Assembly (NCBI GenBank): GCA_963825625.1
Contig: CAWGUF010000009.1
Location: 186,001 to 250,000, forward strand
Length of the DNA: 64,000 bases
Source: CAMDPA01 sp963825625
GTDB lineage: Bacteria; Pseudomonadota; Alphaproteobacteria; Rhizobiales; Hyphomicrobiaceae
Reading direction: 5' to 3'
Numbering within the stretch: the first letter of the stretch is position 1; the number at the start of each line of letters is the position of its first letter. Positions 9,077-16,023 of this stretch are shown here, piece after piece. The translations under genes were made by a program, and so were the position numbers. Below the pieces are notes generated by a model, which saw nothing but the letters and a program-made list of their open reading frames with translations, searched no databases and was not told where the DNA came from.

Positions 9077-9418
9077 GTGGTTCTACCTTGATCCAGCGAC
9101 TGCGGACCTTCGATCCGGATCGCTGCTGGATGCATACCGGATCGCTGCCGCGGCTCTTCCTGGCGCGGCGACTGCGGTGTGGTTCTACCTTGATCCAGCG
9201 ACTGCGGACCTTCGATCCGGATCGCTGCTGGATGCATACCGGATCGCTGCCGCGGCTCTTCCTGGCGCGGCGACTGCGGTGTGGTTCTACCTTGATCCAG
9301 CGACTGCGGAGCTTCGGTCCGGATCGCTGCTGGATGCACACCGGATCGCTGCCGCGGGCTTTCCTGGCGCGGCGACTGCGGTTCTATCGCACCGGATCGC
9401 TGCCGCGCGCGCCAATCC
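9077..9418. repeat. 102-bp tandem repeat inside the DnaE2 PHP region
   Basis: Units start GTGGTTCTACC at 9077, 9179 and 9281, each exactly 102 bp (34 codons) apart, with a partial fourth unit to about 9418. On the gene strand they encode a repeated block containing RQRSGMHPAAIRIEGPQSLD. The array falls in the PHP region between LPPESWDW and a proline run (about ten prolines) that precedes NPADFAAQL. It keeps the reading frame and so lengthens a loop of the polymerase. Confidence 0.9.
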
Positions 9419-9857
9419 CAGCTTTCGGGTGGCAGGACGATGAAGATCTGGCCCTCGGCGTGGGTTGTGACATCGTCGAGCCGCAAGATGCATTTGCCCT
9501 TCTCGGCGCGCCGCTGGCCGAGGGAGAGGAGGCGGGACAGGCGGCCATATGCGGCGCGGTCCGTGGGCAGGCACAGAAGGCTCGGGGCGTCCTGAAGGTC
9601 GAGGCGGGCGCCGACGATCAACTTGAGGCCGACCTCTTTTGCGGCGCTGTGGGCGCGCACGATACCAGCCAGCGTGTTGCGGTCGGTGATGGCGAGGGCG
9701 GTGAGGCCAAGCGCCTTGGCCTGGGCGACGAGCTCGTGGGGATGCGAGCCGCCAGTGAGGAAGGTGAAGTTGGTCGTCACCTGCAGCTCGGCGTAGGCTG
9801 GAGGCGGGTCGCCGTGCGATCGGTTTTTTATCTTGCTTTCAGATGTTTGTGTGCGCA

Positions 9858-11723
9858 TCAAGCGAACAATCCATGGAGGAACCAGATGGGCTGGGCGGTT
9901 TGATGACTGGTATCGGAGCCGGTTTCGCAATCGCGATCATAAAGTCCGTCGCGGAACACCCAGTAGCGGCCGCCGTCGGCATCCTCGATGACGTAGTAGT
10001 CGCGCGGGCGTGGTGAGCGCCTGGTGCGTATGGCGCGCCACCATTCCGGTGCGATACGTTCCGGCCCTGCAGCGCGTACGATGCGGCGGCGGCGGCGGCG
10101 CCACGTGAACTGCAGCGGCGGGCCTTCCGGCACCTCGGCGATAACAGCGATCGGCTCGGGTGCCGGCAGCAGGAACTGGGGGCGGTGGCCGGGCGCGTGG
10201 GTTTTGCTGGCGCCCGGCAACTCCCCTGCGGGGAGCCGGCCGCCGGGCGCGTGGCCGTGAAGCCAAGCTCCTGCATCTCCAACCCTGGCCACGATGGTTC
10301 CGCATGGCCCGCGCAGCAGCGATCCGGGCTGCAGGCCCGCAGTCGCTGCGCCAGCAAAAGCCCTTATCCAGGCGCGCTCGGGGATGTGGCTGTCTGCGGG
10401 CTCGGAGACAAAGATGGAGGATGCGCCGAGCCGGTTCGACAACCGATCGATCAGCACTGCGGGTGTGGCGAGGGGGCCGGCCAGCGCCCCGTCCAGCGCC
10501 CCATCCAGCGTCCTGGCCGGCAATACGGCCTGGGTGGCGGGCAGAGGCTCCACCCTGTCGGCGGCCAGCGTCATCACGTCGATACCGAAGCCGGCTTCGA
10601 CCGTATCGAGATGCAGCCGAAGCAGCTCGATGATGTGAGGAGGATCGCGTACCGGCCGGCTGGTGCCGATCGCAATTCTGGTGGATGTGCCGTCGCTACG
10701 ATACAGGCCAAGGGTGAAACGGCTGCCGCCGGTGCCACGCTCCTGCAGCAGATGGCACAGCCTTTCGATGAGCATGGCAGCGGCGGCAGTCACGCCTTCG
10801 CTCGATATGAGTGGATCGGTGAAGGATTGCTGGACGATGTGAACGGGCGGCTCGTCCAGCGCGGCCAGCGGCTCGGATGTTCTGCCGAGAGCCTGATCGA
10901 GGCGGCTCAGGACATTGCCGGCGAGTTGTGCGGCTTTCTGCGACTGCCGGTGGGTGCGGCTGGCGGGCCTGCCGGCATGATCGCGAAAGCGCAGGGCGAG
11001 AGCCTCGCGTGGGAGGTCGTAGAGCTGGCCGATACGGTTGAGGCCAAGGCGTCCGAGCAGCAGCACGGCATCCGGGGGAAGGCGCAACGCGGCGACCGGA
11101 AGCGGTGCGAGGGCAGGGGCCATGTCGCCGGCCGGTGCGATCGTCCAGGGCCGTGCGCGATCAGGCGCGGCAAAGCGTGACAGGGCCCAGGCGGCACCGA
11201 TGCTGTCGGCAAGGCCGAGACGGGGGGTGAGGCCGAAGCCGGCGAGACGACGGCAAAGATCGGCCAGCAGGTCCTGCTCGCCACCGAACAAGTGTGCAAC
11301 GCCGGTGACGTCGATCCAGATCCCGTCTCCATCGGGCTCGTCGCCAGTCTTCGCGAGCTTGCTTTTGCCGGTTCGGGGCGGGGATGGCAGACCGAAATTC
11401 TCTGTATTACGGCGGGGGCCATAGCGGCCGCACCATAGCGCAAGGGCGTGAAGCGCGGCACGATCACATTTGCGCCGGGCTGGGCGGGTGAGAAGCCCCG
11501 GCAGCGCAGCGCGAGCATCGGCGAGAGCCAGCCCCGGGTACAGGCCTTCGGTCCGGGCGCGCCGGTTGACGGCGGTCAGGCGAAGGCCGTTGGCGCCGCT
11601 TTCGACCAGGGCGAAGGGCGGCTCGGATCTATGCGCCTGAGCCGGCGGCACGGCGGATGGCTCGGCTCGGCGCAGGCGTTCGATCGGCCACATCGGAAGC
11701 CAGACGGAAACAAAACGCGGCAT
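9858..11723 (-). CDS. imuB: ImuB, Y-family polymerase-like mutasome protein
   Basis: ImuB is a catalytically dead Y-family polymerase relative that bridges ImuA, DnaE2 and the sliding clamp. The start is ATG 11723 (MPRFVSVWLPMWPIERLRR). The metal-binding DxD of active Y-family enzymes is absent, as expected. Further motifs are GLYPGLALADARAALPGL, the DVTGVAHLFGGEQDLL region and RLGLADSIGAAWALSRF. The gene has 621 codons, longer than many homologues. Part of the excess is palindromic element 6, read in frame as GGRLPAGELPGAS near the C-terminus. The stop overlaps the dnaE2 start (TGATG), and the 5' end overlaps imuA by 95 bp. Confidence 0.93.
   Translation of the reverse strand: MPRFVSVWLPMWPIERLRRAEPSAVPPAQAHRSEPPFALVESGANGLRLTAVNRRARTEGLYPGLALADARAALPGLLTRPARRKCDRAALHALALWCGRYGPRRNTENFGLPSPPRTGKSKLAKTGDEPDGDGIWIDVTGVAHLFGGEQDLLADLCRRLAGFGLTPRLGLADSIGAAWALSRFAAPDRARPWTIAPAGDMAPALAPLPVAALRLPPDAVLLLGRLGLNRIGQLYDLPREALALRFRDHAGRPASRTHRQSQKAAQLAGNVLSRLDQALGRTSEPLAALDEPPVHIVQQSFTDPLISSEGVTAAAAMLIERLCHLLQERGTGGSRFTLGLYRSDGTSTRIAIGTSRPVRDPPHIIELLRLHLDTVEAGFGIDVMTLAADRVEPLPATQAVLPARTLDGALDGALAGPLATPAVLIDRLSNRLGASSIFVSEPADSHIPERAWIRAFAGAATAGLQPGSLLRGPCGTIVARVGDAGAWLHGHAPGGRLPAGELPGASKTHAPGHRPQFLLPAPEPIAVIAEVPEGPPLQFTWRRRRRRIVRAAGPERIAPEWWRAIRTRRSPRPRDYYVIEDADGGRYWVFRDGLYDRDCETGSDTSHQTAQPIWFLHGLFA
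10210..10250. repeat. Palindromic element 6 within imuB
   Basis: The outer stem is GCGCCCGGC/GCCGGGCGC and the inner hairpin CTCCCC-TGC-GGGGAG. It is read in frame in the intact imuB gene as PGGRLPAGELPGAS, which shows that an insertion of this element can be tolerated in a translated gene. Confidence 0.88.
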
Positions 11724-12492
11724 CACACCACTCCAGCGTGAACGAGGAGGTTTCTGCCGACAGCGGGCGGCTGCGGCAACGTTCCAGGATGACGGCAAAG
11801 CGTGGGTTGCCGGGGGCTTGGGGATCGAACGGATGGCGTGCGCTGGCGGCAGGGGCGATGCGCCAGCGGGTGGCGGTCGCGGCCGCGGGGGGCGTGCGTG
11901 GATGCGTAATGAGCAGGCAGGGCGTATTGCTTTGTGCGGCAGCCAGGGCCAGGCGGCGGGCCGGTGTCAGGGCGACCTCGTCGAACTGACTGACGACCAG
12001 AGCGAGGGTGCCGGATTTCAGCGCCTGCTCCGTTGCCCACAGTACGTCCCGGCTGCGAGCCGGCTCGGCCATGATAAGGCAGGAGGGATCAAGCCCGAAT
12101 GCGTAAAGGCCGGGGCCATAGGGCGTACCGAATTCCGCTGCCATGTTCGCGCCCGCACACCACAACAGCGTGCGGCTGCGCGGGCCGGCATCGATGGGGG
12201 CGTGGTCGGCGGCACGCAGACGACGGCCGGCAAGGGCAAGGGCGAAGCTGCGGGCGGCAGCCCAGGCGGCAGGCCAGTCGGTGCCCAAGCCGGAAGGTTT
12301 GATCTCGTGCACGGCGCCGCTATCGAGGGCAGCGGATGCTACGCTGCCTTGTGCGTCAGGCAGTCCAGGCGTCCAGGCAGCCGAGCAGCTGTAAGCGGCA
12401 GGTGCTGGAGCGCGGGACATGCACCCAGCACGCTCGATGCTGCGAATGCGTGCCTTGAGTTTATCGATGGAGCTCGACACCATATGCCTCAT
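11629..12492 (-). CDS. imuA: ImuA, RecA-like mutasome protein
   Basis: ImuA is the SOS-induced RecA/SulA-like partner of ImuB and DnaE2. The 287-residue protein begins MRHMVSSSIDKLKARIRSIE (ATG 12492, or ATG 12483). Recognisable parts are VHEIKPSGLGTDWPAAWAAA, RTLLWCAGANMAAEFGTPYG, LIMAEPARSRDVLWATEQAL, LALVVSQFDEVALTPARRLA and LLITHPRTPP. It lacks a Walker A motif, which is usual for ImuA. An SOS box ends 4 bp upstream of the start codon. The 3' end overlaps imuB by 95 bp; the last roughly 30 codons may not be conserved. Confidence 0.9.
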   Translation of the reverse strand: MRHMVSSSIDKLKARIRSIERAGCMSRAPAPAAYSCSAAWTPGLPDAQGSVASAALDSGAVHEIKPSGLGTDWPAAWAAARSFALALAGRRLRAADHAPIDAGPRSRTLLWCAGANMAAEFGTPYGPGLYAFGLDPSCLIMAEPARSRDVLWATEQALKSGTLALVVSQFDEVALTPARRLALAAAQSNTPCLLITHPRTPPAAATATRWRIAPAASARHPFDPQAPGNPRFAVILERCRSRPLSAETSSFTLEWCDAAFCFRLASDVADRTPAPSRAIRRAAGSGA

Positions 12493-12496
12493 TTTT

Positions 12497-12511
12497 GTTC
12501 GCTATATGTTC
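12497..12511 (-). promoter_or_regulatory. LexA (SOS) box of imuA-imuB-dnaE2
   Basis: A perfect direct repeat GTTC-N7-GTTC (GAAC-N7-GAAC on the gene strand) lies 4 bp before the imuA start. This is the alphaproteobacterial LexA operator. Its closeness to the ATG suggests that LexA blocks the transcription start and that the transcript has a very short leader. Confidence 0.9.
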
Positions 12512-12805
12512 TAATAAAGTTTCCTTCTGCGGTCAAGGTCCTCAAGGAAGTAAACGGACGTCAATGCAACTCCAGACGGGGTTGTCTGGCCCTTACGGCC
12601 TAATCCCAAGGAAGGGTATCCATTGTAAATTCCCAACACTCCACAAAATTGCCGGAAGTGTGACTGCAATGCGCTAAACGCCAGCGGAGTGGCCGTGTAT
12701 ATGACTCGGTACCATCTCAATCCGTTCAGATCCGGCGTCACATGGCGCCAACGGATGCGGCACCACTGGTAACGGCGGGATCAAAGCCCAAGGAGAGTCC
12801 TGACG

Positions 12806-13396
12806 ATGACTTTTGTGAGATCAGTCAAGACGATGTTGGCAGCTGCAGGGATCGCAGCCGCCTTGATGGCAACCTCAACGGCTGCGAACGCGCAGACATT
12901 CTGGGACTGGAGCGGTCCCAGCGTGCTAGGCGGTAGCGGTGCTGCGACCGTCCGGGTCTCGTCCAAATATTCCCCGGGGCAGATCATCGTCAGCTTCGGT
13001 GACAAGCGCCTCTATTACGTGCGCCGCAAGGGTGAGGCGATCTCGTATCCGATCGCGACACCGCGCCAGCAGAGCCGCTGGCAGGGGCAGATGCGGATCT
13101 CCATGAAGCGTGTGAACCCTCCGTGGACGCCTACGGCATCGATGCGGCGGGAAAATCCCCGGTTGCCGAGCTTTGTCCCCGGTGGACATCCACTGAACCC
13201 GATGGGCGTGCGGGCACTCTATCTGGGCTCCAGCGCTTACAGAATTCATGGGACGGATGCGCCGTGGACAATCGGCCAGCCGGTGTCCAAGGGCTGTATT
13301 CGGATGTATAATCAGGACGTGATCGACCTTTATAATCGCGTTTCAATCGGCACCAAGGTGATGGTGACGTACTCGCGCGTCGCCTCGGCCAGCTGA
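12806..13396 (+). CDS. L,D-transpeptidase (YkuD/ErfK family)
   Basis: This is a periplasmic enzyme that makes 3-3 peptidoglycan cross-links or attaches proteins to the wall. The 196-residue protein has a signal peptide (MLAAAGIAAALMATS, cleavage near AANAQT). The YkuD domain starts around IIVSFGDKRLYYV and has the catalytic signature HGTDAPWTIG...SKGCIRM with the nucleophile Cys. An AAGGAG-type ribosome site lies 10 bp before the ATG. A hairpin terminator follows. The 12512-12805 interval between this gene and imuA holds no gene that I can support. Confidence 0.92.
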   Translation: MTFVRSVKTMLAAAGIAAALMATSTAANAQTFWDWSGPSVLGGSGAATVRVSSKYSPGQIIVSFGDKRLYYVRRKGEAISYPIATPRQQSRWQGQMRISMKRVNPPWTPTASMRRENPRLPSFVPGGHPLNPMGVRALYLGSSAYRIHGTDAPWTIGQPVSKGCIRMYNQDVIDLYNRVSIGTKVMVTYSRVASAS

Positions 13397-13428
13397 CGCC
13401 GACCCGCACCACACACGGGGATTACCGG

Positions 13429-13461
13429 ACGGGGAGCTTCGCGCTCCCCGTTGCGCGTTTT
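13429..13461 (+). terminator. Rho-independent terminator after the L,D-transpeptidase
   Basis: A 9-bp GC-rich stem ACGGGGAGC/GCTCCCCGT (13429-13437 with 13443-13451) is followed by a short T-containing tail (GCGCGTTTTATC). Confidence 0.75.
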
Positions 13462-13505
13462 ATCGTTTAGGCTGAAGCGACACGAACCGCACCGGAAGTT
13501 GTTCT

Positions 13506-14462
13506 ATGCCAGCAGACGATCGCCGCTTCATAGATGTGCACCATCACATTGTGCCGCCGTTCTATCTGGACGAATATCGTGACCAGATCGCATCAGGGCG
13601 CGGTGGAAAGCTTTCGCCTGCGTGGACGGGGTGGTCGCCGGAAGCGTCGATCGCTGCCATGGATGATGTCGGGGTCGCGACATCGGTGCTGTCGCTGTCG
13701 ACACCCGGCGTGTGGTTCGGTGATGTGGCTCGTGCGCGCGACATCGCGCGCCGGGTCAACGAATATGCCGCGGGACTGGTGGCGAAGCATCGCGGCCGCT
13801 ACGGTTTTTTCGCCGTGGTTCCGTTGCCGGATGCAGACGGCAGTCTCGCCGAGATCGACTATGCCTTGGGTACACTGAAGGCCGACGGCATCGGGTTGCT
13901 CACAAGCTACGGCGATATGTGGCTCGGGGATGAGCGTTTCGAGCCGGTGATGGCGGAGCTCAACCGCCGCAGTGCCGTTACCTTCGTGCACCCATCGGTT
14001 CCGTTCTGTTGTCGGACACTCTTTCCGGATGTGATCCCGATCATCGCGGAAGTACCGGCAGACACAACCCGAACCGTCACCAACATGCTGTTCAAGGGAA
14101 CGTTCCAGCGGCATCGGAATATCCAATGGATATTCTGCCATGCCGGTGGTTTCGTACCGATGGTGGCCTGCCGTATCTCGCATTACGGCCGGGAAGAGAT
14201 GAAGCTGCGGGCACCGGAGGGTGTGGAAGCGGAACTGGCCCGGCTGCATTATGATCTGGGGGGAACGACGTCGCGGCCCGCGATGGCCGCACTGATGGCG
14301 CTGGCTCCCGTTCAGCAGATCCTGATGGGGAGCGATTTTCCCTACGTTCCGCTCGGCGACACGACCGAGGGATTATTTGAGCTGGGGCTGGCAACCGCGG
14401 ATGTGGAGGCTATCACTCGCGGCAACGCTCTCAGGTTGATGCCCGGGCTTTCGAACCGCTGA
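13506..14462 (+). CDS. Amidohydrolase family 2 protein (ACMSD-like)
   Basis: This is a TIM-barrel metal-dependent hydrolase or decarboxylase of the ACMSD/resorcylate decarboxylase group. The 318-residue protein has the N-terminal metal motif DVHHHIVPP, GRYGFFAVVPLPD, the strand-5 histidine region FVHPSVP, WIFCHAGG and the C-terminal metal aspartate in MGSDFPY. It is a single gene between the transpeptidase terminator and a convergent LysR gene, so its substrate cannot be read from context. Confidence 0.85.
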   Translation: MPADDRRFIDVHHHIVPPFYLDEYRDQIASGRGGKLSPAWTGWSPEASIAAMDDVGVATSVLSLSTPGVWFGDVARARDIARRVNEYAAGLVAKHRGRYGFFAVVPLPDADGSLAEIDYALGTLKADGIGLLTSYGDMWLGDERFEPVMAELNRRSAVTFVHPSVPFCCRTLFPDVIPIIAEVPADTTRTVTNMLFKGTFQRHRNIQWIFCHAGGFVPMVACRISHYGREEMKLRAPEGVEAELARLHYDLGGTTSRPAMAALMALAPVQQILMGSDFPYVPLGDTTEGLFELGLATADVEAITRGNALRLMPGLSNR

Positions 14463-14578
14463 ATGCGGTGAGATTTTGCCGGGATGTGGGACCTTCCGCC
14501 AACGTGCAGCAATGGCCGAAGTGGCCGTGCGGGCTGTGCCTTATTGCCGGCCGTCGGCGCTTCGATCGGGTCGCACGC

Positions 14579-15526
14579 TCAAGCGGCCTCGTCTGTCTCA
14601 GTGCCCTTGTTGCCCTTTTCGCCCGTCAGAACCGATTGCAGGTCCAGTGCCGGCGAGCGACAGTAATCGGCCAGATGGTCGAGGAATACGCGAAGCCGGG
14701 GCATGGTGTGTCTGGTATTCGGATAGAGCGCCCAGATCGCTGCATTTTCGGCGAGCTCGTGATCGGCCATCACGTGCAACAGGCGGCCCTTCGCCAGATC
14801 ATCGGCGACGGCCAGCCGGGATGTGCGAAGGATGCCGGCGGCTGCGAGCGCTGCGCGGTGCAGGAACGCTCCGCTGTCCGACTGCAACCGGCCGCCGACG
14901 CGAACGGTTTCCTGCTCCCTGCCGCGGATCAGTGTCCAGCTGCGCTGGTCGCCCAGCAGCAGGCACGCGTGCACGGCAAGGTCGGCCGGCCGTTGAGGCG
15001 CTCCGCACCGCCTGACATAGTCTGGCGAGGCAACCAGGATCACACTATCAGAGATCAGGCGCTTGGCCTTGAGAGCGCAGTCGGGCAGCGTGCCGGCCCG
15101 AATGGCGACGTCGTAGCCTTCCTCCTGCAAATTGGCGATGCGATCGGTAATGTCGATGCGGATCTCGATGTCGGGGTACGCTTCTACAAAGGTGGCAATG
15201 GCCGGTGCAACGAGGAGGTCGGACAGGCTCGCTGGCGCAGAGACCTTCAGGCGGCCGCTCGGGCGGCTCGATGTTGCTCCAACCGCATCCCGTGCAAGGT
15301 CCATCTCGGCGACGATGCGTTCGGCATGCTCCAAAAAGGTGCGTCCCTCGTCGGTCAGCCGGATTGACCGCGTCGTGCGATCGAAGAGGCGAACCTTGAG
15401 TACGTCCTCAAGGTGTTGCACGCGCTTGGATATGGTGCCGGGCGTCAAGCCCAACTCGCTGCCGACCGCCGACAAGTTCTGCAATGCGGCTACGCGCGCA
15501 AATATGCGCAGGTCCTGAATGTCCAT
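14579..15526 (-). CDS. LysR-family transcriptional regulator
   Basis: The 315-residue regulator has an N-terminal winged helix (MDIQDLRIFARVAALQNLS, then LGLTPGTISKRVQHLE) and a periplasmic-binding-like effector domain (GRLKVSAPASLSDLLVAP, DVAIRAGTLPD). It belongs by sequence style to the large group of regulators close to DmlR/AaeR. It converges on the amidohydrolase gene and no divergent target gene lies next to it, so the regulon is unknown. Confidence 0.9.
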   Translation of the reverse strand: MDIQDLRIFARVAALQNLSAVGSELGLTPGTISKRVQHLEDVLKVRLFDRTTRSIRLTDEGRTFLEHAERIVAEMDLARDAVGATSSRPSGRLKVSAPASLSDLLVAPAIATFVEAYPDIEIRIDITDRIANLQEEGYDVAIRAGTLPDCALKAKRLISDSVILVASPDYVRRCGAPQRPADLAVHACLLLGDQRSWTLIRGREQETVRVGGRLQSDSGAFLHRAALAAAGILRTSRLAVADDLAKGRLLHVMADHELAENAAIWALYPNTRHTMPRLRVFLDHLADYCRSPALDLQSVLTGEKGNKGTETDEAA

Positions 15527-16023
15527 GTCTCAGCAGTCTTAGAGGGTTTGCAGACAGCAGGAGGCAGCGCGCATCACAGAAACTTGGCGGGGACGCGACC
15601 GATCGCAGTTCAATGCCCAACCCGGAGCCAAACGCGTTCGCATACCTACCCCTCTTCCCACAGCAACGCCAACAAGTCTCGGCAACATAATCGTTGTCGC
15701 CGGGCTGTCATAGTGCAGTGTCGAGGCTGGGGACGATGCAGAGAATGCAACGTGCAAAGCTGCAACATAGGCCTATCGGTTGCTTGACACTCCGTAATCG
15801 GAAGAGTGTAGCCGCGAGAGAGCGACAGTGCCGAGGCCAAGCGATCCATAAAGCCGGTTCAAGCGTGGGCGGTCGCGAAATCGAGCCTGCAACGCGGGGC
15901 TGCAACGCGGGCCAGCAACTTGGGGCGCATTCGTGCCAGCGCCGCGCACGATACACTCAGCGTTTGGGGACCGGCACGTGCGTCTGCCTGAGGGGCCCAA
16001 CGCAACCGTTCAGAACCGGCGCA
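15527..16023. other. Gene-free interval
   Basis: No coding sequence could be supported here. A direct repeat of TGCAACGCGGG occurs near 15890-15912, and a TTGACA-like hexamer occurs near 15784. Neither is enough for a promoter call. Confidence 0.5.

Larger units (their letters stand above)
5757..9858 (-). pseudogene. dnaE2: Error-prone DNA polymerase DnaE2, frameshifted as sequenced
   Basis: DnaE2 is the SOS-induced C-family polymerase that works with ImuA and ImuB in translesion synthesis. The start (MRTQTSESK, ATG 9858) overlaps the imuB stop as TGATG. The order is: PHP domain (YAELQVTTNFTFLTGGSHP), palm with the catalytic acids in PPDIDVDFEHER and the later LLKVDVLALGML, fingers (KMISAHG, then MVARGYDRNFAERCF), and a C-terminal OB domain ending VIPKSRDFH at 5757. 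The reading needs at least eight frame changes, near 8500/8400 (compensating), 8040, 7900, 7470, 7240, 6750, 6620, 6500 and 6230. Palindromic elements and two tandem repeats enlarge it to 4.1 kb, against about 3.2 kb usual. Catalytic motifs survive, and some shifts fall in repeat hairpins, so sequence error is as likely as true decay. Confidence 0.85.

Noticed and set aside
12511..12741. Short minus-strand ORF between imuA and the L,D-transpeptidase
   Set aside because: It has no ribosome site or family features and lies in the divergent promoter region.
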